From the NCBI RefSeq assembly GCF_020880995.1, contig NZ_JAJISD010000004.1, positions 1 to 64,000 of the forward strand: a DNA stretch of 64,000 nt, read 5' to 3'. Under the pieces are notes generated by a model, which did no database searches, had not been told where the DNA came from, and saw only the letters and a program-made list of their open reading frames with translations. Numbering within the stretch: position 1 is the first letter of the stretch; every line of letters starts with the position of its first letter. Position numbers and translations under genes: made by a program. This document shows positions 24,770 to 33,678 of the stretch, piece after piece. The DNA is from Reyranella aquatilis (lineage in GTDB: Bacteria; Pseudomonadota; Alphaproteobacteria; Reyranellales; Reyranellaceae).

Positions 24770-26070
24770 CAGCGCTCGGCATCGGCATCGCCTCGCTCGC
24801 CCTGATGGTCGTTCTGATCATCGCCGGGTTGCATGTCGCCATCTCCCTGCTGCTGCTGTCCTTCGTCGGCGTCTGGCTGATGCGCGACAGCATCGACGTG
24901 GCGCTGGCCCTGATGGCGCAGGCGACCAGCGATTCGATCGCCAGCCACGAGTTCGGCGTGGTGCCGCTGTTCGTCCTGATGGGCCTGCTGGTGGCGACGG
25001 CCGACCTGGGCAAGGACATTTTCGAGGTCGCCAACAGCATGCTTCGCCGCATCCGCGGCGGGCTGGGCGTGGCGACGGTGATGGCGAACGCCGTGTTCGC
25101 CGCCATCACCGGCATCTCGATCGCCTCGGCCGCGGTCTTCACCAAGGTCGCCGTGCCGGAGATGCTGCGCTTCGGCTTCACGCCGCGCTTTGCCACCGGC
25201 GTCGTCGCAGGCTCGTCGGTGCTGGGAATGCTGATCCCGCCCAGTCTGCTGATGATTCTCTATGCGTTCCTTTCGGAGCAGTCGGTCGGCGCCATGTTTC
25301 TCGCTGGCGTCATGCCGGGCCTCCTGCTCGCCGTCGCCTTCTCCATCGCGATCGTCGCCATGGCGTGGCTGTTTCCGGGCTACGTGGGCGGCACCGCCGC
25401 CGTGAACGTGCCGGGCATGGGCTTGAGCGAGGCGGCCTTCAAAGTGGCGCCGGTCGTCCTGCTGATCTTCGTCGTCCTGGGGGGCATCTACGGCGGCATC
25501 TTCACCGCGACCGACGCCGGAGCGGTGGGCGCGTTGGGGGCCCTGGCCCTGGCGCTCGCCAAGCGGCGCCTCACGCCCTCGATCTTCTGGAAGGTGCTGG
25601 TCGAAACCGGCCGCATCACCGTCTCGGTGCTGTTCCTGATCATCGCCGCCAACCTCTACAGCCGGATGCTGACCCTGTCCGGCCTGCCGCAGTTCATCGT
25701 CGAATGGATGGCGGGACTGGGCTTCGGCGTCGCGGGGTTCCTGGCCGTCTTCATCGCGATCGTGCTGTTCCTCGGCTGCATCATCGACTCGGCATCGATT
25801 ATGCTGATCGTGCTGCCGCTGATGCTGCCGGTGGCCAAGACGCTCGGCATCGACCTGGTGTGGTTCGGCGTCATCACCGTCGTCGCCGTCGAGATCGGCC
25901 TCCTGACACCGCCATTCGGCATCTCGGTCTATGTCGTGAAAAGTACGCTCAATGACGCCCGCATCACGCTCTGGGACATCTTCGCCGGGACGCAGCCCTT
26001 TACGCTGATCATGTTCGCCGTGCTGTTGCTGATCATCGCCTTCCCGGGGATCGCGCTCTTCTTCAATTGA
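24766..26070 (+). CDS. TRAP transporter large membrane subunit, DctM family
   Basis: The product has 434 residues with about eleven or twelve membrane helices. It has the conserved ITGISIASAAVFTKVAVPEML, SVLGMLIPPSLLMILYAFLSEQSVGAMFLAG and FLGCIIDSASIMLIVLPLMLP, the last being a strong DctM signature. It forms the transport channel of the TRAP system, with substrate delivered by the Tat-exported receptor two genes upstream. The start is set by the ATGA overlap with dctQ. Directly after its stop lies a remnant of an FGE-fold gene. Confidence 0.9.
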   Translation: MTALGIGIASLALMVVLIIAGLHVAISLLLLSFVGVWLMRDSIDVALALMAQATSDSIASHEFGVVPLFVLMGLLVATADLGKDIFEVANSMLRRIRGGLGVATVMANAVFAAITGISIASAAVFTKVAVPEMLRFGFTPRFATGVVAGSSVLGMLIPPSLLMILYAFLSEQSVGAMFLAGVMPGLLLAVAFSIAIVAMAWLFPGYVGGTAAVNVPGMGLSEAAFKVAPVVLLIFVVLGGIYGGIFTATDAGAVGALGALALALAKRRLTPSIFWKVLVETGRITVSVLFLIIAANLYSRMLTLSGLPQFIVEWMAGLGFGVAGFLAVFIAIVLFLGCIIDSASIMLIVLPLMLPVAKTLGIDLVWFGVITVVAVEIGLLTPPFGISVYVVKSTLNDARITLWDIFAGTQPFTLIMFAVLLLIIAFPGIALFFN

Positions 26071-26072
26071 GG

Positions 26073-26138
26073 AAGGCACCCGGCGGCTTCAATGCGGTCT
26101 ATATCGGGCTTCGCTGCGCCTACGACGCGAAGAGTTGA
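26073..26138 (+). pseudogene. 3' end of a second FGE-fold gene (about 21 codons)
   Basis: In one frame this stretch reads KAPGGFNAVYIGLRCAYDAKS and stop. The intact gene at 17286-18008 ends in PSGFYAVYIGFRCAYDAKS. At DNA level 26085-26157 matches 17955-18027 with about six differences in 73 bases, and the similarity runs past the stop codon. No upstream part of the protein is present, since the TRAP permease ends at 26070. It is therefore a leftover of a paralogous or relocated gene. It is not expected to be translated. Confidence 0.75.
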
Positions 26139-26178
26139 GCAGATGCGTCCCGCACGGCGCGGTGTTTCGGTCGTAGCG

Positions 26179-27333
26179 CTAACCTGATTTCGGCGGCGTC
26201 CTTGCGAATAGAATGCGGTGTGATCGCAGTGCCGCCTCGAGGCCCTCTTCGGTGAAGACGACCGATTTCGCGCGGCTCGCCGGGTTGGATATCAGACCTT
26301 TGGCATGCAGCCGGTCGAGCGCCTCCCAATCGAACGTCTTCCAGGCGCGCCTCTCGTCATGCAGTCCATGCACGAGCAGGGCGAGAACGGCTTCGTCGAC
26401 GCGATCGATATCCGGTTCGTAGTCGGCATCGGTGTGCCGGGTATCGTCGTTCTCCCGGGTGGCGATCGCCAGTGCGTCCGCCATCCAGCGCGTCGCACCC
26501 GGCGCCGCGGCCCAGGCACCCGCAGCATAGTGGGCATAAGAGACGGCCTCGCTCTCGTCGCCCACGCCGATGAAACCGGGTAGTGTCGCCGGAATTGGCT
26601 TTTCCTCCAGGAGATAAGCCGCCACGTGACGGTTGGCCTCAACGGCCTTGGCCAGCGCTTTCCGCGCGGCTGCGCTGTTCCCGGTGCGTCGAAACGCGAG
26701 AAGGGCTGCCGACCAGATCCAATGAGCCGAGTCATCCTCCTCGTAGCGATCCAGGAGCGCGTCGGCGTCTGCCTCATGGCCAAGTTCGAGCAAGGCATCG
26801 ATCAACAGGTAGCGGATGCCCTGGTTGTCGTTGGGATTGAGGCGCAGCATCTCACGGTAATGCGCGACAGCTTCTTCGCGATGACCGAGGCGCCAGAGGG
26901 CCAGGGCCAGCTCGTGACGCGCGCGCATATAAGGCCGGGTTTCGAGCAACCCCCAGAACGAACCGGCGTCGTCCCGGAAAACGGCGTCGCCCAACGCTTC
27001 CGCGCCGACAGCGACGGCTCGCCGGTGGAGTTCGAGCGCCTCGTTCGCATCGGCGGTTTCCCGTGCAAGGACGAGATAGGCGTCGCCGCAGAGCGGGGAC
27101 AGCGCCAGCGCTTCCCGTGCCAGCGCGATCCTCTCTCGAGACCGCGGCGCCTCCATGGCATCGAAGGCCTTTTCCTGCGCGAGTTCGAGAGCTTCGTCGC
27201 CGGAATCATCATTCATCATCCGCGCGACCGGCATCAACAGCGCGGCCAGGTCGGAATCCGAGTCCGGCAGAACGCCGGCAATCTTGGCCTTGCGACCGGC
27301 ACCCTTTCGCTTGGTCTTTGCCCCTCGCGCCAT
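26179..27333 (-). CDS. TPR (ST7-like) protein with C-terminal DUF6429 domain
   Basis: The product has 384 residues. A basic start (ARGAKTKRKGAGRK) is followed by helical repeats at about 60-300, such as DANEALELHRRAVAVG and GHREEAVAHYREMLRLNPND, with overall ST7-like spacing. Residues from about 310 form a separate domain, DEAVLALLVHGLHDERRAWK then FDWEALDRLHAKGLI, matching the small DUF6429 family. That family usually occurs as an ~80-residue stand-alone protein. The start at 27333 has GAGGGCGGGG upstream. Function is unknown; the fused form suggests the DUF6429 part acts on a partner bound by the repeats. Confidence 0.65.
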   Translation of the reverse strand: MARGAKTKRKGAGRKAKIAGVLPDSDSDLAALLMPVARMMNDDSGDEALELAQEKAFDAMEAPRSRERIALAREALALSPLCGDAYLVLARETADANEALELHRRAVAVGAEALGDAVFRDDAGSFWGLLETRPYMRARHELALALWRLGHREEAVAHYREMLRLNPNDNQGIRYLLIDALLELGHEADADALLDRYEEDDSAHWIWSAALLAFRRTGNSAAARKALAKAVEANRHVAAYLLEEKPIPATLPGFIGVGDESEAVSYAHYAAGAWAAAPGATRWMADALAIATRENDDTRHTDADYEPDIDRVDEAVLALLVHGLHDERRAWKTFDWEALDRLHAKGLISNPASRAKSVVFTEEGLEAALRSHRILFARTPPKSG

Positions 27334-27516
27334 GCCCCGCCCTCGCCACATCTGCTCTCTAGGGAGCATAGACGAAAAACCGACGCTCATGATCACAGCC
27401 AAAGTCACTGCCATGGACGCTGGGTCATCCAGGCCGACTACGGCGGCGACTCTTCGTCCGCTATCGATCTTTCACGGTGTCCAGTGAAACAGGGGATTTT
27501 CGGCCGAAGCGGGAAA

Positions 27517-27606
<90 letters not shown>

Positions 27607-27838
27607 GGGCGCGGGTTTATAGGCGGGCCTCCTTGGGGGAGCAACAGCTTCCGGCATCGGGGCGGCCGAATGGTTGGCGAGGGCGTCAATTCCGCCGCTG
27701 ACGCGGCGCAAACCGGGCCCTCGAACGGAATGGGCCACCGGCCGCAATGGCCCGGCCAGGCGCCAGGGCCTTGAAAAGACTGTCTTTTCGGCCGCAACTG
27801 CGTTCGGAAGACGGCCTCCGCCCACCCCGTCTGCGGCG
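27607..27838. other. Intergenic stretch between tRNA-Ser and the rplU promoter
   Basis: No gene is supported in this segment. It contains only GC-rich sequence with imperfect inverted repeats around 27730-27790. The tRNA promoter must lie in its first part on the minus strand, but no clear hexamers were found. Confidence 0.4.
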
Positions 27839-27866
27839 TTGACTCGCGAGCGGGCATGCGTATATT
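27839..27866 (+). promoter_or_regulatory. Sigma-70-type promoter for rplU-rpmA
   Basis: A -35 TTGACT (27839-27844) and a -10 TATATT (27861-27866) are separated by 16 bases. Transcription would start near 27873 and give a leader of about 85 bases before the rplU ATG at 27958. Confidence 0.6.
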
Positions 27867-27957
27867 CCGCGCTTCTTCGGCGGGCCCCGCGGTTCCGCCG
27901 CGTTCTTTCGTGTTTTTCGGCGTTTTCAGGCCGGGGAACCTCAAGCCGGGTGTCATC

Positions 27958-28257
27958 ATGATCGCCGTTATCCGCACGGGTGGAAAGCAATACACGGTCG
28001 CCGCCGACGACCAGCTCACGGTCGAGAAGATCGACGGCGAGGCCGGCGCGAAGGTCGAATTCACCGACGTGCTGATGGTCGGCGACAAGGTCGGTGCGCC
28101 GACCGTGGCCGGCGCCAAGGTGGTGGGCTCGATCGTCAAGCAGGCCCGCGGCGAGCACGTGATCATCTTCAAGAAGCGCCGTCGCCAGAATTCGCGGCGC
28201 AAGAACGGTCACCGTCAGGACCTGACGGTGGTCAAGATCGAACAGATCGTCGCCTGA
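27958..28257 (+). CDS. rplU: 50S ribosomal protein L21
   Basis: This 99-residue ribosomal protein of the large subunit binds 23S rRNA and contacts L20. It opens with [14 protein letters not shown], where L21 has M.AVI.TGGKQY.V, and has the C-terminal basic [16 protein letters not shown] segment. The start at 27958 fits the family length. It is followed 22 bp later by rpmA, the usual pairing, and preceded by a clear promoter. The leader is long enough for autogenous control, but no structure was identified. Confidence 0.96.
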   Translation: MIAVIRTGGKQYTVAADDQLTVEKIDGEAGAKVEFTDVLMVGDKVGAPTVAGAKVVGSIVKQARGEHVIIFKKRRRQNSRRKNGHRQDLTVVKIEQIVA

Positions 28258-28279
28258 GCAGAGCGACCGGAGTAGTACG

Positions 28280-28552
28280 ATGGCACATAAGAAAGCAGGC
28301 GGCTCCTCGCGTAACGGCCGCGATTCCGACGGCAAGCGCCTCGGCGTGAAGCGCTTCGGCGGCCAGAAGGTCGTGTCGGGCAACATCCTGGTCCGCCAGC
28401 GCGGCACCAAGATGAACCCGGGCGAGAACGTCGGCGTCGGCCGCGACCACACGCTGTTCGCCATGGCGGACGGTGTCGTGTCCTTCCGCACACGTTCGGG
28501 CGGCAAGGTCGAAGTGAACGTTCTCCCGGCGCCGGCACTGGCCGCCGAATAG
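28280..28552 (+). CDS. rpmA: 50S ribosomal protein L27
   Basis: The product has 90 residues, the normal length. The N-terminal [20 protein letters not shown] reaches the peptidyl-transferase centre in the ribosome, and [10 protein letters not shown] and [11 protein letters not shown] are family signatures. No cleaved prosequence of the Firmicutes type is present. It follows rplU on one transcript and is closed by an intrinsic terminator 25 bp downstream. Confidence 0.97.
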   Translation: MAHKKAGGSSRNGRDSDGKRLGVKRFGGQKVVSGNILVRQRGTKMNPGENVGVGRDHTLFAMADGVVSFRTRSGGKVEVNVLPAPALAAE

Positions 28553-28576
28553 CCGTTCCCATCCCATCGGATTGAG

Positions 28577-28612
28577 AAGGGGGAGCGGCTCGCCGTTCCC
28601 CCTTTTCGTTTC
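28577..28612 (+). terminator. Intrinsic terminator after rpmA
   Basis: Bases 28577-28588 (AAGGGGGAGCGG) pair with 28593-28604 (CCGTTCCCCCTT) through a CTCG loop. This gives a 12-bp stem with one G-T pair, followed by a T-rich run (TTTTCGTTT). It separates the ribosomal pair from obgE. Confidence 0.8.
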
Positions 28613-28625
28613 TGGACCCCATCCC

Positions 28626-29651
28626 ATGAAGTTCCTCGACCAGGCCAAGATCTACGTCCGCTCCGGCAACGGCGGCGCGGGCTGCGCGGGCTTTCGCCGC
28701 GAGAAGTTCATCGAGTTCGGCGGACCGGACGGCGGCGACGGCGGACGGGGCGGCGACGTGATCGCCGAATGCGTCGACGGCCTCAACACGCTGATCGACT
28801 ATCGCTATGCCCAGCATTTCAAGGCCGAGACCGGCCATCACGGCATGGGCAGCCAGCGCACCGGCGGCAAGGGCAAGGACATCGTGCTGCGCCTGCCGCG
28901 CGGCACACAGATTTTCGCCGAGGACAACGAGACGCTGCTGTTCGACATGACCGAGATCGGCCAGCGTGTGATCATCGCAAAGGGCGGCGACGGCGGCTAC
29001 GGCAACCTGCACTACAAGACCTCGACCAACCGCGCGCCGCGTCGCGCCGATCCGGGCTGGCCCGGCGAGGAGCTCGCGCTCTGGCTGCGTCTCAAGCTGA
29101 TCGCCGACATCGGCCTGGTCGGGCTGCCCAACGCCGGCAAATCGACCTTCCTCTCGACCAACACCAACGCGCGTCCCAAGATCGCCGACTATCCCTTCAC
29201 GACCCTGCATCCCGGCCTCGGCGTGGTGAAGGTGGGCGACGGGTCCGACGCGCGCGAGTTCGTGATGGCCGACATCCCCGGCCTCATAGAGGGCGCCCAT
29301 GAAGGCGCCGGCCTCGGCACGCGCTTCCTCGGCCATGTCGAGCGCTGCCGCGCGCTGCTCCACCTGGTCGACGGCACGCAGGACGACGTGGTCGATGCCT
29401 ATCGCACGGTGCGCCGCGAGCTGAAGGCCTATGGCGGCAATCTTGCGCGCAAGAAGGAAATCCTCGCGCTCAACAAGACCGACGCCATGACGCCGGAAGA
29501 CATCGAGGCCAAGCGCGCCGCGCTCGCCAGGACCAGCCGCAAGACCGTGCATGTCATCTCCGCAGTCTCCCGCCAGGGCGTGCAGCCCCTGCTGCACGAG
29601 CTGATGAAGCTGGTCGAGAAGCAGCGCGCGCCTTCCCGGGAAGCGGCATGA
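28626..29651 (+). CDS. obgE: Obg-family GTPase
   Basis: This 341-residue essential GTPase acts in ribosome large-subunit assembly and stress control. The N-terminal glycine-rich Obg domain shows [18 protein letters not shown] and [13 protein letters not shown]. The G domain begins with G1 GLPNAGKST (166-174), then G3 DIPGLIEGA and G4 NKTD, with the Obg/Drg sequence FTTLHPGLG between. The C-terminus is short, without a TGS-type extension. The start follows the rpmA terminator, so the gene needs its own promoter or read-through. Its stop overlaps the proB start (ATGA). Confidence 0.96.
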   Translation: MKFLDQAKIYVRSGNGGAGCAGFRREKFIEFGGPDGGDGGRGGDVIAECVDGLNTLIDYRYAQHFKAETGHHGMGSQRTGGKGKDIVLRLPRGTQIFAEDNETLLFDMTEIGQRVIIAKGGDGGYGNLHYKTSTNRAPRRADPGWPGEELALWLRLKLIADIGLVGLPNAGKSTFLSTNTNARPKIADYPFTTLHPGLGVVKVGDGSDAREFVMADIPGLIEGAHEGAGLGTRFLGHVERCRALLHLVDGTQDDVVDAYRTVRRELKAYGGNLARKKEILALNKTDAMTPEDIEAKRAALARTSRKTVHVISAVSRQGVQPLLHELMKLVEKQRAPSREAA

Positions 29652-30763
29652 CACCCCTCGCGGGCGCTCGTCGGCTGGTCGTCAAGATCGGCTCCTCCAT
29701 CCTCGTGGATGAGACGAAGGGCGAGGTCCGGCGGGACTGGCTGGAGGCCCTGACCAACGACGTCGCGCGCCTGCACAAGGGTGGCTGCGAGGTCGTGCTG
29801 GTGTCGTCCGGCGCCATTCGCCTCGGCCGCACGCACCTCAGGCTTCCGGCCGGCCCGCTGCGCCTCGAAGAGAGCCAGGCCGCCGCCGCGACCGGCCAGA
29901 TCCAGCTCGCGCAGGCCTACCAGGAAGCGCTGGCGCGGCACGGCATCACCGTCGCGCAGATCCTGCTGACCCTGAACGATTCGGAGGAGCGCCGGCGCTA
30001 TCTCAACGCGCGCCAGACGATGGCGACGCTGCTGGGCCTCGGCGCCATACCGGTGATCAACGAGAACGACACGGTCGCGACCGACGAGATCCGCTTCGGC
30101 GACAACGATCGCCTGGGCGCGCGCGTCGCCGAGATGATCTCGGCCGACACGCTGGTGCTGCTGTCCGACATCGACGGTCTCTACACCGGCGACCCGCGCA
30201 GCGACGCCTCCGCCACGTTCATCCCCGAGATCCGCGAAATCACGCCCGAGATCGAGGCGATGGCGGGCGTCGCGGCGTCGGAGATGTCGAACGGCGGCAT
30301 GGTGACCAAGCTGATGGCTGGCCGCATCGCGATGGCCGCCGGCTGCCGCATGGCGATCGCCGACGGACGCAAGGTCGGCGCGCTGGGCGCGCTGATCGAC
30401 GGCACCGCGCGCTGCAGCTGGTTCCTGCCCGAGGCCTCGCCTCTGTCGGCCCGCAAGAAGTGGATCAAGGGCTCGCTCAAGCCGTCCGGCACGCTGGTCG
30501 TCGACGACGGCGCCGTGCGCGCCCTGTCGACCGGCAAGAGCCTGCTGCCGGCCGGTGTGACGGCGGTCTCGGGCGAGTTCCGCCGCGGCGACGTGGTCGA
30601 CGTGAAGGATCGCGGCGGCCGCGTGCTGGCGCGCGGCCTGGTCGCCTATGCCGCCGAGGATGCGCGCCGCATCGCCGGCCGCAAGAGCGCCGAGATCGAA
30701 CGGCTGCTGGGTTTCCGCGGCCGAGACGAGATCGTCCATCGCGACGACCTCGTGGTCGAGTGA
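29648..30763 (+). CDS. proB: Glutamate 5-kinase
   Basis: This 371-residue enzyme phosphorylates glutamate in the first step of proline synthesis. The amino-acid-kinase domain has [11 protein letters not shown] near the start, [12 protein letters not shown], and the nucleotide/substrate loop [20 protein letters not shown]-terminal PUA domain (about 280-360) contains [20 protein letters not shown], as in full-length ProB. It overlaps obgE by four bases and is followed 16 bp later by proA. Feedback inhibition by proline acts on this enzyme in known members. Confidence 0.96.
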   Translation: MTPLAGARRLVVKIGSSILVDETKGEVRRDWLEALTNDVARLHKGGCEVVLVSSGAIRLGRTHLRLPAGPLRLEESQAAAATGQIQLAQAYQEALARHGITVAQILLTLNDSEERRRYLNARQTMATLLGLGAIPVINENDTVATDEIRFGDNDRLGARVAEMISADTLVLLSDIDGLYTGDPRSDASATFIPEIREITPEIEAMAGVAASEMSNGGMVTKLMAGRIAMAAGCRMAIADGRKVGALGALIDGTARCSWFLPEASPLSARKKWIKGSLKPSGTLVVDDGAVRALSTGKSLLPAGVTAVSGEFRRGDVVDVKDRGGRVLARGLVAYAAEDARRIAGRKSAEIERLLGFRGRDEIVHRDDLVVE

Positions 30764-30779
30764 CGAGACGGAGCGTCCC

Positions 30780-32063
30780 ATGAACGTTCAGACCAAACCC
30801 GCCGCGGAAGATGCCGCGGCCCTGGTGGCCGAACTCGGCCGCCGCGCCAAGGCGGCCGCCGCCGCGCTGCGCAATGCGCCGACCGACGCCAAGAACAAGG
30901 CGCTCTGGGAGGCGGCGCGCCTGATCCGCGCCGAGAAGGCCGCGATCCTCGCCGCCAATGCGCGCGACATCGCGGCGGCCCAGGCCGCCGGCATGACGAC
31001 GGCGCTGCAGGACCGGCTGCTGCTGAACGATGCGCGTGTCGAGGCGATGGCCAAGGGGCTGGACGACATCGCCGCCCTGCCCGATCCGGTCGGTACGATC
31101 ATCGAGGAATGGCATCGGCCCAACGGCCTCGCCCTCAGTCGCGTGCGTGTGCCCATCGGCATCATCGGCGTGATCTATGAAGCCCGCCCCAACGTCACCG
31201 CCGACGCCGGCGCGCTCTGCATCAAGTCAGGCAACGTCGTGGTGCTGCGCGGCGGCTCCGACAGCTTCCATTCCTCGCGCACCATCGTCGAACTGCTGCG
31301 CCGCGCGCTGGCCGGCGCCGGCTTGCCGGAGGATTGCGTGGCCCTCGTCCCGACGACGGATCGCGCCGCCGTAGGTGAAATGCTGCGCGCCATGGACTGG
31401 CTCGACCTGATCGTGCCGCGCGGCGGGCGCTCGCTGATCGACCGCGTGACCCAGGAAAGCCGCGTGCCGGTGCTGCGCCACTACGACGGCATCTGCCACG
31501 TCTATGTCGACCGCGACGCCAACGTCGCCATGGCGCGCGACCTCGTGGCCAACGCCAAGATGCGCCGCGTCAGCGTCTGCGGCGCCGCCGAGACCTTGCT
31601 GATCGATCGCGCCGCACTCGACACGCATCTGAAGCCGGTGCTCGAGAAGCTGCACGAGCTGGGCTGCGAGGTGCGCGGCGACGCCGAGGTGCAGAAGCGC
31701 GATCCGAAGGTGCTGGCCGCCACCGAGAAGGACTGGCGAACGGAATATCTCGAGCCGATCATCTCGGTCGCCACCGTCGACGGAGTCGACGGCGCCATTG
31801 CGCACATCGCGCGCTACGGCAGCCAGCACACCGAATCGATCGTCACCGACAACGAGGCCACGGCGCAGCGCTTCCTGGGCGAGGTCGACAGCGCCATCGT
31901 GATGCACAATGCCAGCACCCAGTTCGCCGACGGCGGCGAGTTCGGCCTGGGCGCCGAGATCGGCATTTCGACCAACCGCATGCATGCGCGCGGGCCGGTC
32001 GGGCTGGTCGAGCTCACGACCTACAAGAACATCGTGCGCGGCAAGGGTACGCTGCGCCCGTGA
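30780..32063 (+). CDS. proA: Glutamate-5-semialdehyde dehydrogenase (gamma-glutamyl phosphate reductase)
   Basis: This 427-residue enzyme reduces gamma-glutamyl phosphate with NADPH, the second proline step. It has the family blocks GIIGVIYEARPNVTADAGALC and VVLRGGSDSFHSS. The catalytic cysteine is at about residue 267 in RRVSVCGAAETLL, and the end reads GEFGLGAEIGISTNRMHARGPVGL. A GGAG site precedes the ATG. The proB-proA pair supplies pyrroline carboxylate precursor. Some shadow frames overlap the 3' end, but nadD begins only after the proA stop. Confidence 0.97.
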   Translation: MNVQTKPAAEDAAALVAELGRRAKAAAAALRNAPTDAKNKALWEAARLIRAEKAAILAANARDIAAAQAAGMTTALQDRLLLNDARVEAMAKGLDDIAALPDPVGTIIEEWHRPNGLALSRVRVPIGIIGVIYEARPNVTADAGALCIKSGNVVVLRGGSDSFHSSRTIVELLRRALAGAGLPEDCVALVPTTDRAAVGEMLRAMDWLDLIVPRGGRSLIDRVTQESRVPVLRHYDGICHVYVDRDANVAMARDLVANAKMRRVSVCGAAETLLIDRAALDTHLKPVLEKLHELGCEVRGDAEVQKRDPKVLAATEKDWRTEYLEPIISVATVDGVDGAIAHIARYGSQHTESIVTDNEATAQRFLGEVDSAIVMHNASTQFADGGEFGLGAEIGISTNRMHARGPVGLVELTTYKNIVRGKGTLRP

Positions 32064-32088
32064 GCGTATCGCCGTGAGCTTGCACCCC

Positions 32089-33159
32089 ATGCCGGGCGTG
32101 TCGCGCGCCACGACGCGGCGGATCGGCCTGCTCGGCGGCTCGTTCAACCCCGCCCATGCCGGCCATCGTCACATCAGCCTGGAGGCGATGAAGCGCCTCG
32201 GCCTCGACGAGGTCTGGTGGCTGGTCTCGCCGCAGAACCCTTTGAAGAGCGGCGACGGCATGGAGCCGCTGCCCACCCGCGTGGCCCGCGCCCGACAGGT
32301 CGCCCGCCACCCGCGCATCCGCGTCGAGGCGCCCGAGCTGGTGCTCGGCACCCGCTACACGCTCGACACGGTGCGGGCGATGAAGCGGGTCTACCGCCAC
32401 GCCCGGTTCGTGTGGCTGATGGGCGCCGACATCCTGCCCCAGCTGGTCGACTGGGCCGGCTGGCGCGACCTGTTCGGCAGCATTCCCATCGCCGCCTTCG
32501 CCCGCCCGGGCTGGGGCTATGCCGCCCTGGCTGCCCCGGCGCCCCGTACCTTCGAGCGTTTCCGGCTGCACGCCGCCCGAGCCCGCCAGCTCGCCACTTG
32601 CGAGCCGCCGGCCTGGTGCTTTATCCCGAGCAGGCTGGATACCCATTCGGCCACGGCGATCCGCGCCGTGCGCCCGCCCCGGACCAGAGCGAAAGGAAAG
32701 ACCATCCCCGACCAGACCCGCCAGCTTCCCGACCGAAGCAAAGCCTCCGACGCGCTCCTGAAACTGGTGCGCGAGTCCCTGGACGACAACAAGGCCGAGG
32801 ACGTCGTCGTCATCGACCTGAAGGGCAAGTCGGCCTTCGCCGACTACATGGTGATCGCCTCCGGCCGCTCGAACCGGCAGGTCGTCGCCATCGCCGAGCA
32901 TCTCGCCGACAAGCTGAAGCAGACCGGCCACGGCTACACGCCGGTCGAGGGCAAGCAGACCGGCGACTGGGTGCTGGTCGATGCCGGCGACGTGGTCGTG
33001 CACGTCTTCCGCCCCGAGCCACGGGCCTTCTATGCGCTCGAGAAGATGTGGGCGCTGGAGAACGAGGCCGCCGACAAGCCGGTCAAGAAGGCGGCCGCCA
33101 AGCGGGCGGCCCCGAAGACGGCGAGCAAGTCCCCGGCGCGGCGCAAGCGCGCCTCCTGA
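32089..33159 (+). CDS. nadD-rsfS: NadD-RsfS fusion: nicotinate-nucleotide adenylyltransferase plus ribosomal silencing factor
   Basis: A single 356-residue frame carries two normally separate proteins. Residues ~10-195 are NadD, which makes NaAD from NaMN and ATP: GGSFNPAHAGHRH (16-28), LVSPQNPLK (45-53), RYTLDTV, WLMGAD (109-114) and SATAIR (187-192). Residues ~215-325 are RsfS/DUF143, which binds L14 and blocks subunit joining: KAEDVVVIDLKGKS, SGRSNRQVVAIAEHLADKL and GDWVLVDAGDVVVHVF. A Lys/Ala-rich tail follows. No stop lies between the halves, and the linker (193-215) has no ATG, only an upstream GTG and an ATC after an AAAGGAAAG. An alternative start is GTG 32074. rlmH follows 7 bp later. 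Confidence 0.85.
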   Translation: MPGVSRATTRRIGLLGGSFNPAHAGHRHISLEAMKRLGLDEVWWLVSPQNPLKSGDGMEPLPTRVARARQVARHPRIRVEAPELVLGTRYTLDTVRAMKRVYRHARFVWLMGADILPQLVDWAGWRDLFGSIPIAAFARPGWGYAALAAPAPRTFERFRLHAARARQLATCEPPAWCFIPSRLDTHSATAIRAVRPPRTRAKGKTIPDQTRQLPDRSKASDALLKLVRESLDDNKAEDVVVIDLKGKSAFADYMVIASGRSNRQVVAIAEHLADKLKQTGHGYTPVEGKQTGDWVLVDAGDVVVHVFRPEPRAFYALEKMWALENEAADKPVKKAAAKRAAPKTASKSPARRKRAS

Positions 33160-33166
33160 GCGTGGC

Positions 33167-33625
33167 TTGAAGATCACCATCGCCGCCATCGGCCGCGCCA
33201 CGCGCGGCCCCGAGCGCGACCTGTACGAACACTATGCCGGCCGCATCCGCTGGCCGCTCACGCTGCGCGAGATCGAGGAGAAGCGGAAGCTCCCCGCCCC
33301 TCAGCTGATGCAGCGCGAAGGTGAACTGCTGCTGGAGGCGGCGCCGGCCGGCGCGACGCTGGTCATGCTCGACCGCCGCGGCAAGGTGCTGGACAGCGAG
33401 GGCTTCGCCGCCCGGCTCGGCGGCTGGCGTGACAGTTCCGTGTCGGACGTGGCCTTCCTCATCGGCGGCGCCGACGGACACACCGATTCCCTGCTCAAGA
33501 AAGCCAGTCTCGTCCTGTCATTTGGGGCCATGACCTGGCCCCACCTGCTGGCCCGAGGCATGCTGGCCGAGCAGATCTACCGGGCGCAGCAGCTTCTCGC
33601 CGGACATCCCTATCACCGGGCGTGA
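33167..33625 (+). CDS. rlmH: 23S rRNA pseudouridine1915 N3-methyltransferase
   Basis: This 152-residue SPOUT-class methyltransferase acts on the 70S ribosome. The SAM-binding knot shows FLIGGADGHT, and the C-terminus has LARGMLAEQIYRAQQLLAGHPYHR, the strongest family signature. No ATG is present at the proper position. The frame begins with TTG at 33167, which gives the expected LKITIAAIGRA start and length. It follows the nadD-rsfS frame by 7 bp, the conserved rsfS-rlmH order. Confidence 0.94.
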   Translation: MKITIAAIGRATRGPERDLYEHYAGRIRWPLTLREIEEKRKLPAPQLMQREGELLLEAAPAGATLVMLDRRGKVLDSEGFAARLGGWRDSSVSDVAFLIGGADGHTDSLLKKASLVLSFGAMTWPHLLARGMLAEQIYRAQQLLAGHPYHRA

Positions 33626-33678
33626 AATCGTCGATTTTGCCTCTGTTCTGACGAAAAACCGGGGCTACATTGGTGGTC

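Noticed and set aside
32704..33159. Separate rsfS gene with an ATC start after AAAGGAAAG
   Set aside because: ATC initiation is very rare and the nadD frame runs through without a stop, so a fusion is simpler; internal initiation is kept as a possibility in the finding.
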